A DNA stretch of 13,996 bases from an uncultured Sphingobacteriales bacterium (GCA_946479435.1 CAMLFX010000085.1:1-13996); one strand, 5' to 3'; counted from the stretch's first letter, positions 1-8,309 are shown. Notes: generated by a model from the sequence alone, not told the origin. A program made the numbers and translations.

Positions 1-115
1 TTAAAAACCCTGACCCGGTTTTGAATACGAAACCTTTGATTAACTCATAAGCCAAACAATTTTTTAAAATTTATACCTTAGCGCCGTTATAACGCTCACT
101 GTAGTTCCCCAGCAA

Positions 116-835
116 ATGAAGAAAGCTATTAAACAGCTTATTAAGAAAATACCGATCGCATTTACCAAAAACCAGCAATACGACCGGCAAACGCAAAAAA
201 TAATAGCACGGGTTTGTGGCCCTGATACAAACTGTATCGATATAGGCGCACACAAAGGTGAGGTACTGGATATTATGCTGAAGCATAGCCCCAATGGCAT
301 ACACTACGCGTTCGAGCCCATCCCCGCTTTATTTGAAGACCTTAAAAGGAAATATACAGCCAACAGCAATTGTAAGATATATGATATAGCCCTAAGCAAT
401 AATAAAGGAACTTCTACTTTCAACTATGTAATATCCAACCCGTCTTATAGCGGCCTGGTAAAACGCAAATACGACCGCGATAACGAGCAGGATACCAGTA
501 TAACCGTAAAAACAGACCTGCTGGATAATACATTGCCCGAAATATACATACCGGGGTTGATAAAAATTGATGTAGAAGGGGGCGAATTGCTGGTATTGCA
601 AGGCGCTGAGCAAACTATAAAAAAACACAAGCCTGTTATTATATTCGAGCATGGGCTGGGTGCATCTGATATGTATGGCTCTACACCCGATAAGGTTTTT
701 GATTTATTGCACAGTTGTGGTTTGAATATATCGGTTATGAAACACTGGCTTAGTAATAAGGCGCCACTTACCTTGAAAGAATTTGAAAATATATATAAAA
801 CAAATTCTGAATATTATTTTATTGCTCATCCATAG
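116..835 (+). CDS. FkbM family SAM-dependent methyltransferase
   Basis: This 239-residue protein is predicted to transfer a methyl group from S-adenosylmethionine, probably to an oxygen on a sugar or other small molecule, as FkbM-family enzymes do; the substrate cannot be read here. The SAM-binding motif I is IDIGAHKGE (41-49), followed by the acidic-loop motif FEP (66-68). The family hallmark IKIDVEGGE lies at 149-157 and IIFEHG at 175-180, so the Methyltransf_21 fold is complete. There is no signal peptide or membrane segment, so it should be cytoplasmic. The basic N-terminus (MKKAIKQLIKK) is not part of the catalytic core. The ATG has no clear Shine-Dalgarno. A degenerate -7-like TACCTTAG lies at 74-81 but lacks a partner. 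The kinase gene begins 71 bases downstream with its own promoter. The family call is confident; the substrate is unknown. Confidence 0.88.
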   Translation: MKKAIKQLIKKIPIAFTKNQQYDRQTQKIIARVCGPDTNCIDIGAHKGEVLDIMLKHSPNGIHYAFEPIPALFEDLKRKYTANSNCKIYDIALSNNKGTSTFNYVISNPSYSGLVKRKYDRDNEQDTSITVKTDLLDNTLPEIYIPGLIKIDVEGGELLVLQGAEQTIKKHKPVIIFEHGLGASDMYGSTPDKVFDLLHSCGLNISVMKHWLSNKAPLTLKEFENIYKTNSEYYFIAHP

Positions 836-854
836 GTGTTTTTCCCCCAATTAC

Positions 855-885
855 TTGCATCCTTTTTTGCAGATAATTATCTTTA
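855..885 (+). promoter_or_regulatory. Candidate Bacteroidota-type promoter for the TPR histidine kinase
   Basis: TTG at 855-857 is followed after 20 bases by TATCTTTA at 878-885, a 7 of 8 match to TAnnTTTG. It lies in the gap after the FkbM gene and about 22 bases before the GTG start at 907. The consensus is established for the phylum; use of this site is inference. Confidence 0.45.
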
Positions 886-906
886 GGCAGCTTACCAATA
901 TTTACA

Positions 907-2967
907 GTGCTTAAAAAAACTTCTATAATCGCTATCTTATTCTTCGGCGTGCTCATCATGTCGTGCCAGCAAGTACAGAATGAACAAGAAATAGTACTTG
1001 ACCCCGCCCCGGTCTTCAAAACTATACTTGATCGCGCAGTACAGTTTAGCGACTCTAACCGGAACGAAGCCTCTTTTCATTATGTCGATTCTGCATTTGA
1101 CGCTAATAAGGATAAAATGACTGTTGTAGATAAGTTCTTTTACTACAACTTTTACTTCACTACTTACCACCGTTCAGGCAACCAGAAAATGGCGCTGCAA
1201 TATGCTGACAGCATGCTTATTGAAGCTAATAAAAAGGGCAGAGATAACAATAAAATGCTTGCCGAGGCCAACTATGCCAAGGGGGACGCATATTTTGCTC
1301 GGTCTCAATATGAAGAAGCTTATTATTACACCTACCTGGCTAAAACACAGGTACGTCACAATCTCGACTCTTGCGGTATCAGCGACTATAACTACAGGCT
1401 TGGGATGATTCTGTATAAGCAGGTACGTTATGCTGAAGCTGCCAAATCTTTTAAAGAATCATACAGCCAGTCGGATGTGTGTCGTGATGTATTTCTTTAT
1501 TTCTACCGACGGCAAGAGTTGCTTGATAATATTGGCATCTGCTACGTTAAGCTAAAGCAGCCCGATTCAGCATTGTATTACTTTCAGTCAGCCATCAAAC
1601 ATGTAGAAGGTGGCAAGAACAATTACCCTGAAAAAAGCCCTACTGTTTTCCTGGCTGCGCTTGGCGTAATATATGGCAATATGGGTGATGCTTATAGGGA
1701 TAAAGGACAATTAGATTCTGCAGAGCATCTGTATAAGAAAAGCATCCGGATAAACAGCTCCGTGTATTTCGACAATTTGGATGCGCAATACACACGCATC
1801 AAACTGGCCAAGCTTTACCTTGATAAAGGTGAAAAGGAACGTGCCATGCTGGTACTTAATTACGTAGACACCATTCAAAACCAGAAACTACATCGGGATG
1901 CTAATATAGACAGGCAGTGGAATAATTTAATGTGGCAGTACTATGAAGCCCGCCAGGAACCGGCTGTAGCTTTTACGTACTTAAAGAAGTATACCGCTTT
2001 AAAAGACTCTTTAACCAACTTTACGCAATCATTTATCCAAACAGATGTAAGTGAACGCTTTAAAAATATGGATAAAGAGTACGAGCTACTTTTGCTTGAA
2101 AGGAACAACAACCTTACACGCAGTTATCTTATGCTGTCTATAATGGCCGGTATATTGGTTTTTATTATCCTGATACAGCTATACCTCAACTGGCGAAAAT
2201 CGAAGAAAAACATTACAGTACTTACCCAGCTTAATGATCATATCAAAGCACAAAAACAAACGCTGGAACATGCTAATAATGAAAAAGACAGGATACTGCG
2301 TGTAGTAGCGCACGATGTACGTAACCCTATAACTGCAATATCGGCCCTATCCGAATTCTTGAAACTTGACGCAGCGAACCTGACCCCCGATCAACAGGAA
2401 TACATTACGCTTATCAGCGAAGCGTGTAATAATGCATTAACGCTCACTAAAGAAATACTGGATGCTGCCAGTTCAAAAGAAACAGACCTGCTCACTAAAG
2501 AATGGATAGATATTAATACACTGCTTACCAATAGTATCTCGCTATTGCGTTTTAAAGCTGCAGATAAAGAACAAGAATTAAAGCTAACGCTGCCCAAAGA
2601 ACCCATTACCATATACGCCGACAAAGAAAAAATATGGCGGGTTATAAACAACCTCGTGGTAAATGCCATTAAGTTTAGCAATCAGCACGATACTATAGAA
2701 ATTGCCGCTAGCAGGGAAAAAGATACACTTACCATAGCAGTAAAAGATAATGGTATAGGCATACCCGAAAAATACAAAGACAAAATATTTGAAATGTTTA
2801 CCGAAGCCAAACGTAGTGGCACGGCCGGTGAAAAGTCTTATGGCCTTGGGTTATCCATCTCACAAAAAATAATAAAAGATCACGGCGGCGTAATAACTTT
2901 CAATAGCACAGAAGGCAACGGCACCACCTTCTATATTACACTGCCTGTAAACAAAGGCATTATTTAG
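907..2967 (+). CDS. TPR-containing membrane sensor histidine kinase
   Basis: This 686-residue protein is a two-component sensor kinase. The N-terminus is a hydrophobic signal ending in a lipobox-like IMSC with Cys20. Residues about 30-370 are helical repeats of TPR type (for example ALYYFQSAI at 222-230 and DSAEHLYKKSI at 270-280) and are probably periplasmic. One membrane helix spans about 405-428, then a short coiled coil (430-460) leads to the kinase. The H-box is VVAHDVRNPI with the phospho-acceptor His469. The N-box is NNLVVNAIKFS (581-591, Asn586). The G1 box is DNGIGIP (614-620), the F region IFEMF (627-631) and the G2 box GLGLS (646-650). All catalytic boxes are intact. The GTG start is chosen because the frame is closed upstream by a stop at 874-876, and the next start would remove the signal. 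No response regulator is encoded next to it, so the partner is unknown. The redox-protein promoter overlaps its stop codon. Confidence 0.92.
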   Translation: MLKKTSIIAILFFGVLIMSCQQVQNEQEIVLDPAPVFKTILDRAVQFSDSNRNEASFHYVDSAFDANKDKMTVVDKFFYYNFYFTTYHRSGNQKMALQYADSMLIEANKKGRDNNKMLAEANYAKGDAYFARSQYEEAYYYTYLAKTQVRHNLDSCGISDYNYRLGMILYKQVRYAEAAKSFKESYSQSDVCRDVFLYFYRRQELLDNIGICYVKLKQPDSALYYFQSAIKHVEGGKNNYPEKSPTVFLAALGVIYGNMGDAYRDKGQLDSAEHLYKKSIRINSSVYFDNLDAQYTRIKLAKLYLDKGEKERAMLVLNYVDTIQNQKLHRDANIDRQWNNLMWQYYEARQEPAVAFTYLKKYTALKDSLTNFTQSFIQTDVSERFKNMDKEYELLLLERNNNLTRSYLMLSIMAGILVFIILIQLYLNWRKSKKNITVLTQLNDHIKAQKQTLEHANNEKDRILRVVAHDVRNPITAISALSEFLKLDAANLTPDQQEYITLISEACNNALTLTKEILDAASSKETDLLTKEWIDINTLLTNSISLLRFKAADKEQELKLTLPKEPITIYADKEKIWRVINNLVVNAIKFSNQHDTIEIAASREKDTLTIAVKDNGIGIPEKYKDKIFEMFTEAKRSGTAGEKSYGLGLSISQKIIKDHGGVITFNSTEGNGTTFYITLPVNKGII

Positions 2968-2996
2968 TGGCAATATGTTTTAGCTGGTTATATTTG
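2967..2996 (+). promoter_or_regulatory. Promoter for the MauE/DoxX-thioredoxin gene
   Basis: TATATTTG at 2989-2996 matches TAnnTTTG exactly. GTG at 2967-2969, one mismatch from TTG, lies 19 bases upstream. The box is 26 bases before the ATG at 3023, so the leader would be short. The upstream element overlaps the last base of the kinase stop codon, which argues for separate transcription of the two genes. Confidence 0.6.
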
Positions 2997-3022
2997 TCAA
3001 TATATTCTCATAGTCTTTCGGC

Positions 3023-3973
3023 ATGTCCAAAAAAATAATTTCAGCCTTTTGCATCCTATTATCTATTGCAACAGGTATTGTATTCCTGTATTCTGCCTAT
3101 ACAAAGGTTTTCACCATCGAAAGTTTTGAAACTTTCCAATTTACCATAGCCGAGTATTTACACTTCCCCTGGGTTTTGTCAGCAATTTTTGCAGCATTCA
3201 TGATAGGGGTGGAAGCAGCTTTAGGTGCACTGTTGGTATTTAATTTGTACGGCAAAACAAAGTGGGTGCTAAAGGGCGCAATAGCACTGCTTGTAGCTTT
3301 TAGTATATACCTTATTTTCTTATGGGCAAAAATGGGCAACGATATCAATTGTGGTTGCTTTGGCGATGCCATTTGGATGTCACCGTCGGCTTCACTTATT
3401 AAGAATGTAGCTTTAGCAATTGCAGTTATCATATTAATACTTTTTCATCGCGGCCTTATATTCAAACGCAGCAATATTCTTATATGGGCTATTACGCTCA
3501 GCATTATAGCTATCCCCTTCTTTATGTATCCCCTACCCGATACTGAACCCCAGTGGATAAAAAAAGATCGTCATCAAATCGATCTGTCGTCCCTATACGC
3601 ACCGGGAAAAACCGATGCACCCAAAACAGATCTTACCAAAGGGAAACATGTAGTTGCTTTTATGAGTCTCAGCTGTCCTCATTGCAGGGTTGCCGCTTAT
3701 AAGATGCATGTCATGAAATTGAAAAATCCTTCTCTTCCTTTCCATATAGTGCTTGCCGGTAAGGATATGTATTGGAAACCTTTCTTCGAACAAACCCAAG
3801 CAACCAACATACCTTATACGCGCCTAGATGCTGATACATTTACCGGGCTTGTGGGTTATAGCTGGCCTGTCATTTATTTGCTAAATAATGGTTGGATTGA
3901 GGCCCAAACAAACTATGTGCAAATGGACCAAACGCAGATAGAGCAATGGTTACAGGCTACCAAACATCAATAG
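3023..3973 (+). CDS. MauE/DoxX-like membrane protein fused to a thioredoxin domain
   Basis: This 316-residue protein has an N-terminal membrane domain with five predicted helices (about 8-26, 52-74, 83-102, 126-142, 152-170) and a C-terminal thioredoxin-like domain (about 200-316). The membrane part carries NCGCFGD (109-115), the cysteine pair typical of MauE/DoxX-like proteins of this phylum. The thioredoxin part has the redox motif CPHC (218-221) and a likely cis-proline in SWPVIY (Pro282). Basic residues at the N-terminus (MSKK), at 78-84 and between helices 4 and 5 (HRGLIFKR) give an N-in topology. That places both NCGC and CPHC on the periplasmic side. I infer a role in disulfide exchange, with the membrane pair passing electrons to or from the thioredoxin domain; this is not shown for this protein. 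It has its own promoter and no visible operon partner. A domain-family label is safe; direction of electron flow is not. Confidence 0.85.
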   Translation: MSKKIISAFCILLSIATGIVFLYSAYTKVFTIESFETFQFTIAEYLHFPWVLSAIFAAFMIGVEAALGALLVFNLYGKTKWVLKGAIALLVAFSIYLIFLWAKMGNDINCGCFGDAIWMSPSASLIKNVALAIAVIILILFHRGLIFKRSNILIWAITLSIIAIPFFMYPLPDTEPQWIKKDRHQIDLSSLYAPGKTDAPKTDLTKGKHVVAFMSLSCPHCRVAAYKMHVMKLKNPSLPFHIVLAGKDMYWKPFFEQTQATNIPYTRLDADTFTGLVGYSWPVIYLLNNGWIEAQTNYVQMDQTQIEQWLQATKHQ

Positions 3974-4143
3974 ACATATTACCCATACAAATATCTGATT
4001 TTCAGGGTAGTTTTAGGCTGTCATTTTTGGCTTAATATTTGTTGTTGTTCTAATTACCATTTATCTTACAATTGTTCTTTAGCTATTGTGTGGTATTGAA
4101 AACATAGAATAACATTTTTTCAACAGACCTAACTATTAAGAAG

Positions 4144-4254
4144 ATGTCGTATAAATTGCCCTTGAAAAAAACGGAAGAAAAACCCAAATGGATTACCGCA
4201 ACCCTGATTTGCATTTATCTCTTAGTTGCCGTTTTTATTTTCTTTAATAGCTAA
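4144..4254 (+). CDS. Small single-pass membrane protein, 36 residues
   Basis: The ORF begins MSYKLPLKKTEEKPKW, continues with a hydrophobic helix (about residues 17-34, ITATLICIYLLVAVFIFF) and ends NS. The charged, lysine-rich N-terminal half followed by one membrane helix suggests an N-in, C-out inner-membrane microprotein. A purine-rich TTAAGAAG sits directly before the ATG at 4144 and may serve as a weak ribosome binding site. The gene is on the same strand as the redox gene, 170 bases after it. It faces the convergent acyltransferase gene, whose stop is 27 bases away. A poor promoter candidate, AATATTTG, lies at 4034-4041. I do not recognise a family. The ordered charge-then-helix layout makes chance less likely, but the ORF is short and no homologue can be checked here. 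Confidence 0.55.
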   Translation: MSYKLPLKKTEEKPKWITATLICIYLLVAVFIFFNS

Positions 4255-4281
4255 CCTGTATTCAAAAAAAGCAAGGTTCAA

Positions 4282-5403
4282 TTACCTGAAATATTTCTTA
4301 AGCTTTAAAAATTGTTTCTCGAACAGGTAATAGGAGACAACGCTGCAAATAATAGTTAGAAGCAGCGACATTAAAAAAAAGGCCAAAGCAACCAGAGGAT
4401 TATCCAGCCCCCAGCCTCTGCTTTTAAATACTTGTTTCAGTAAGTTAATTACAAGCGTATGATACATATACAGGCCGTATGTGTACACCCCTAGCCTGCT
4501 CATCCAATTACCATCCGGTATCTTTATACTATTCCTTTCAGGAATAATAATCAACAACAACCCGCTAAACAACGCCCCTAATAAAGTTGTGGGTAATATA
4601 AATTGTCCATCAGTTTTAAGTTGCGAAAAAATAACTACCGCAACCACTACTGCAACAATAAAGCAAATCTTAACTGTATGCGAGATACTGTTTAGTATTG
4701 CATTAACCTTTGCTTTATTATCTATAAGGGCTAATGCAGGCAGCGCACCAAATGCAAACAGGTCAATATTTGTAAATAAATCGCTGGTAGGTATATTGTA
4801 TTGCACATACAGGCAACGGCAAGCTATACCCAGCATTAGAAATACATACATACAATTCCGCATCGTTTTCAAACTTGCAAAGTACATCAGCAGACCCCAT
4901 GCTATATAAAAATGTTCTTCAATACACAGCGACCACATTACCGACAATGGAGATACATTGGCATGTGTATGTGTAAACATCATCATGTAGTTTTCAAGGA
5001 AAAACATCGATGCCCATAGTCTTGGTTCATATCCTTCCCCCGATGAAGAAAGGTGCAATACATGGCTTAGTAAGTATGGCGTTGTATAAGCCACCAGTAC
5101 CATCAGGTAGTACAATGGCCATATACGCAGTATTCTGCGCGCAAAGAATTTTTTAAGTGCAATAGTACCTGTTCTGTGTTTTTCCTCGCCAACTATATAA
5201 GTTATTAAAAAACCACTCAACACAAAAAAGAACATTACCCCTATTCCACCACCGGCCCTTAGTGTATTGAACCATGGCCATGCTATTATAGGTGTATGTA
5301 ACAAAAACACCTTAAAAAAAGCAAGGAAACGTAGCGCATCAAACGTATGAAAGTGGTACCTGCCGGCACCACTTTCTGTTTTAATATTTTCTGCTGCCAC
5401 CAT
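4282..5403 (-). CDS. Acyltransferase 3 family membrane protein (OafA/YrhL-like)
   Basis: This 373-residue integral membrane enzyme probably moves an acyl group, often acetyl, from the cytoplasm onto an extracytoplasmic sugar or lipid. Family motifs run in order. The first helix holds the conserved Arg and His (FDALRFLAFFKVFLLH, Arg25 and His36). Then come FFFVLSGFLI (58-67), RRILRIWPLYYL (89-100), MWSLCIEEHFY (156-166), YGLYMYH (309-315) and SYYLFEKQF (357-365). About ten membrane helices are visible and the length is normal for a stand-alone acyltransferase-3 protein without a C-terminal SGNH domain. The ATG lies one base after the stop of the upstream glycosyltransferase gene, so the two are almost certainly co-transcribed. 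The acyl acceptor may be a glycan made or displayed by that partner, but this is inference. Confidence 0.92.
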   Translation of the reverse strand: MVAAENIKTESGAGRYHFHTFDALRFLAFFKVFLLHTPIIAWPWFNTLRAGGGIGVMFFFVLSGFLITYIVGEEKHRTGTIALKKFFARRILRIWPLYYLMVLVAYTTPYLLSHVLHLSSSGEGYEPRLWASMFFLENYMMMFTHTHANVSPLSVMWSLCIEEHFYIAWGLLMYFASLKTMRNCMYVFLMLGIACRCLYVQYNIPTSDLFTNIDLFAFGALPALALIDNKAKVNAILNSISHTVKICFIVAVVVAVVIFSQLKTDGQFILPTTLLGALFSGLLLIIIPERNSIKIPDGNWMSRLGVYTYGLYMYHTLVINLLKQVFKSRGWGLDNPLVALAFFLMSLLLTIICSVVSYYLFEKQFLKLKKYFR

Positions 5404-5404
5404 A

Positions 5405-7363
5405 TTATTCTTGCGCAGGCCCTTCCAGCTCCTGCATTCTCAATACTATTTCGTTGTATTGGTTCATGGCACGCTGGGCATTTTGCGCATCACCCTTAGC
5501 CTGGTATAGCGAAGCCAGTATTTGATAACGTTGGGGGTCTGAAGGATCTATTTCACCCGCCTTGTTAAGCACGCTTATAGCTGCATCTATTTGATTGGAA
5601 TAGGCTAATGCTATTGCATATTCATTCATCACATTTTCATCTTGCCCGTTTGCTGCTATATATTCAGCATATTTTTGCGCCGCTGTTGTATAGTCTTTTT
5701 TTTCCATTGCTTCGTAAGCTTCTACACCCGCTTTACTTTTATTACGGAATATTGCACTCAGCGGCACACCATCTATTTCAAATATTTTCACCGTATTGGC
5801 AGATGGCCATTTATCATCCTGCATTTGCTGTGCAGGTACATATCTGGGGTAAGCTATATAGTAATCCCAATTAAGGTGATAGCGCTCTCTATACCTTCCG
5901 TAATTATAGGTTAGCCAGCTTGTATCTTTCTCAAAATATTTATCAATACCTGCCATGTTCGATAATACAATGACTTTTCTGCCCGGTATTGGCTTTACAT
6001 TTTTATGTATCCAGTCAGCTGCCTGCTTATCAGTGTTTTGGTAGTAGTCAATGTCATAATATCCATACGCACCTTTTACCCCACCCTGTAGTTCGTTAAA
6101 ATAAACATATTGGTTGGGGTGTGATCTTGCCGTCCATACTATTGCTGGCAGCAATGCGATAAGTGCTATAGCAAAAGGTATTAGTTTAAGTTTTTCATTT
6201 TTTATAAAGCTTGCTATAATATCGATGCACAAAGCTGCCATGATAACCCATGCGGGATAAACGAAAAATACATGTCGCCAGGTATCGTAAACCGAGGAAT
6301 GTTTATATACCATATACAGCAGTGGAAAAACAGCGCTGAATATAACCAGGCCTACTGCAAAAAGGCCATAACGGTTGATAGCAGGTTTTACCAGGAGGAC
6401 AAAAGCAGCTGCTCCGGCAATTACTATCAATGGACTGGTCATAATGATCCACTTAAACTCATAAAACCAAGGCAAAGCGTTGTTCGACCAATATTCCCCA
6501 TCGAACAGTACCCTCAATATTACCGAACGGTTGGTCATTTCTTTAAGAGCTACTAATGGATTAGCTAATGGCGACTGCAAGCCCCAGGGCCATGCAAACA
6601 ATGCCACTATATACCCGCATATAAGCGAGACAACAAGCGCTATAATAGCTTTTTTAAATAGCTTATTATTATTTGCCTTAAACTGCTCCCTAAACGTTTT
6701 ATTTATCAGGTAGTAAATAAAACAGAATAGCCCTACATAAGCCAATAGTAATATGCCACCTGCAGCACGTACACCGAACGCTATGGCAAAGCCAGCAGCA
6801 AGGCCAAGCGTATTTCGCCATAGTTTAGCAGGCATATCCTGCAGCATAGCCACCATAAAATACAAGCCAATAATAAAGCCGCTTGCAAATGGTATATCCT
6901 TAGGGTTGTTCATGCTTTCACCAAATATGCGTGGTGAAAAGAAAATGAACAATAGTGCAAGCGTCGCCACAATCCATTTGCCACTCAGCCTCCGTGCAAG
7001 CAGTCCTGTAAATATCATTAATAATGCACCAATTAGGGCATTAAAAAAGTGCCTTAAATTATTATGATCAATAGAAGGGAACCAGCGGTGCAATATCTCC
7101 ATACCAAAATCGAAAAGCCCACCGTAATATTCCATACCCTGGTATTGCAACGATTTACCTGAGTAATCTAATGCCTGCTGATTACCATTTGCATAGTAGT
7201 CGTATATATTCTGTCCATATTCCTTTTGCAGCCATTCATCGCCCGATTGCCCGTAATCTTTACTCAGCAATGCCATCAATATAACTATAGCTATAGAAAG
7301 TATGATAAATACTTTCCTCCAAATTGCTTTATTCTGCTCTTGTTGCAAGGGAAGTTGCATCAT
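5405..7363 (-). CDS. GT39/PMT-like membrane glycosyltransferase with C-terminal TPR repeats
   Basis: This 652-residue protein has about eleven membrane helices between residues 16 and 410 and a soluble C-terminal part. The first non-membrane loop carries an acidic pair, SGDEW (Asp42-Glu43), placed as in GT-C enzymes. A conserved-looking FGESMNNPKDIPF (147-159) and YDTWRHVFFVYP (359-370) also fit the dolichyl-phosphate-mannose mannosyltransferase-like group. Such enzymes transfer a sugar from a polyprenyl-phosphate donor to an extracytoplasmic acceptor. Residues about 545-635 form two to three TPR-like repeats (YEAMEKKDYTTAAQKYAEYI, then NEYAIALAYSNQIDAAISVL), which may bind a partner or acceptor. 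Two ATGs occur in a row. AAAGGA ends 7 bases before the first, at 7363, supporting that start. No good promoter box was found in the 129-base divergent gap. It is the first gene of a pair with the acyltransferase. The donor and acceptor are unknown. Confidence 0.85.
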   Translation of the reverse strand: MMQLPLQQEQNKAIWRKVFIILSIAIVILMALLSKDYGQSGDEWLQKEYGQNIYDYYANGNQQALDYSGKSLQYQGMEYYGGLFDFGMEILHRWFPSIDHNNLRHFFNALIGALLMIFTGLLARRLSGKWIVATLALLFIFFSPRIFGESMNNPKDIPFASGFIIGLYFMVAMLQDMPAKLWRNTLGLAAGFAIAFGVRAAGGILLLAYVGLFCFIYYLINKTFREQFKANNNKLFKKAIIALVVSLICGYIVALFAWPWGLQSPLANPLVALKEMTNRSVILRVLFDGEYWSNNALPWFYEFKWIIMTSPLIVIAGAAAFVLLVKPAINRYGLFAVGLVIFSAVFPLLYMVYKHSSVYDTWRHVFFVYPAWVIMAALCIDIIASFIKNEKLKLIPFAIALIALLPAIVWTARSHPNQYVYFNELQGGVKGAYGYYDIDYYQNTDKQAADWIHKNVKPIPGRKVIVLSNMAGIDKYFEKDTSWLTYNYGRYRERYHLNWDYYIAYPRYVPAQQMQDDKWPSANTVKIFEIDGVPLSAIFRNKSKAGVEAYEAMEKKDYTTAAQKYAEYIAANGQDENVMNEYAIALAYSNQIDAAISVLNKAGEIDPSDPQRYQILASLYQAKGDAQNAQRAMNQYNEIVLRMQELEGPAQE

Positions 7364-7417
7364 AGGTAGATCCTTTATTGAAATAATTTTTGTTGTGAAA
7401 ATGCTTCGCTAAAATAG

Positions 7418-7446
7418 TTCAAATAGCTATCAAACAATTATCTTCG
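7418..7446 (+). promoter_or_regulatory. Weak promoter candidate for the SAM methyltransferase at 7493
   Basis: TATCTTCG at 7439-7446 matches TAnnTTTG at 7 of 8 positions. TTC at 7418-7420 sits 18 bases upstream as a poor -33 element. It lies 46 bases before the ATG in the divergent gap. The gap is AT-rich, so chance matches are likely. Confidence 0.3.
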
Positions 7447-7492
7447 CCAACATAGTTTTAAAATTTTATGCGTGTACAACGCATTATAAATT

Positions 7493-8227
7493 ATGCAGTC
7501 TGAAATACATACTGAGTTTGACAACGATGAGTTTTCAAAAGCATACCCCGATGGTATACAAAACGACTTTTGGAATACTGCCCGCAATAAGATCATTCTG
7601 CACTACCTTAACAAGTACAAGCTAGATAATATATTGGATGTGGGTTGCGGCCGCGGTATTGTTACGGGATACCTGCAGCAGCACGGCAAGGCAATAACAG
7701 GTGTTGAACTTGGCAATACTAAACCCATAAGTGAAGGCTTGAGCATCTATTACCATACCGATGCAGTCACCTTACCTATTGAGATACGCAGCAAGGTGCA
7801 GACCATCATGTTCTTAGATGTGATTGAGCATATAGAACATCCGGTAGATTTCATACGTGGGCTTATACCGGCATTCCCTAACCTTACACACTTGCTGATA
7901 ACCGTACCTGCACGTAAAGAGCTATGGAGCAACTACGATGAGTACTATGGCCACTTCAGAAGATATGACCTTGATATGATGGCGCAAACTATCAAAGAGC
8001 TGGATATGCAGGCGCTTACCAATACCTACTTCTTTCATAGCCTGTATATGGCCTTCAAGCTAAACAACGCCGTGAAGAAGGAACGCAACACTACTTTACA
8101 CCCACCTAAAGGAAGCTTAGCTAAAGCCGTACATGGCCTTATAGGCTGGGGCCTTTACCAGGAAGCACTACTGCTACCACGCAACACGGTGGGCACCTCT
8201 GTGCTCTGTGTGGCCAAGGTCAGGTAG
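7493..8227 (+). CDS. Class I SAM-dependent methyltransferase
   Basis: This 244-residue protein has the Rossmann-type methyltransferase signature. Motif I is LDVGCGRG (48-55), the acidic residue after strand 2 is in VELG (71-74), and LDVIEHIEHP (108-117) matches the motif typical of Methyltransf_11/23 proteins. LLITVPA (134-140) is the following strand. The segment SNYDEYYGHFRRYD (146-159) resembles the substrate-loop motif common in methyltransferases found in glycan gene clusters of this phylum. No signal or membrane helix is evident. It is divergent from the glycosyltransferase-acyltransferase pair, and its end is followed by a bidirectional terminator, so it is probably transcribed alone. 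Small-molecule or sugar methylation is plausible; the substrate is unknown. Confidence 0.87.
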   Translation: MQSEIHTEFDNDEFSKAYPDGIQNDFWNTARNKIILHYLNKYKLDNILDVGCGRGIVTGYLQQHGKAITGVELGNTKPISEGLSIYYHTDAVTLPIEIRSKVQTIMFLDVIEHIEHPVDFIRGLIPAFPNLTHLLITVPARKELWSNYDEYYGHFRRYDLDMMAQTIKELDMQALTNTYFFHSLYMAFKLNNAVKKERNTTLHPPKGSLAKAVHGLIGWGLYQEALLLPRNTVGTSVLCVAKVR

Positions 8228-8260
8228 GCGGCGGGGGCCCGGCCCTGAGGACAAGACATA

Positions 8261-8290
8261 AAAAAAGCAACGGTAATACCGTTGCTTTTT
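8261..8290. terminator. Bidirectional rho-independent terminator
   Basis: GCAACGG (8267-8273) and CCGTTGC (8279-8285) form a perfect stem with a five-base TAATA loop. It is flanked by A6 on the left and T5 on the right, so it can work on both strands. It lies between the convergent methyltransferase and rpsP genes and serves both. Confidence 0.88.
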
Positions 8291-8309
8291 CTTTAATGCT
8301 AAGTAGTTA

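Noticed and set aside
4..22. AAAACC and GGTTTT around a seven-base loop at the left edge, as a terminator
   Set aside because: The stem is only six bases, mostly A-T, and the T run is short. No gene end can be seen on the left to match it.
1..42. Possible tail of a minus-strand gene at the left edge (stop at 1-3)
   Set aside because: The frame is closed by another stop at 40-42, so only twelve codons are open with no start.
4253..4286. AACCT/AGGTT and AGGT/ACCT pairings between the convergent small ORF and the acyltransferase gene
   Set aside because: Stems are four to five bases and the loops are long or the arms lie inside a coding end; too weak to call a terminator.
6272..7067. Plus-strand ORFs of 77-104 codons opposite the glycosyltransferase gene
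   Set aside because: They overlap a full-length gene with clear family motifs and have no ribosome binding site or recognisable content; they are shadow frames.
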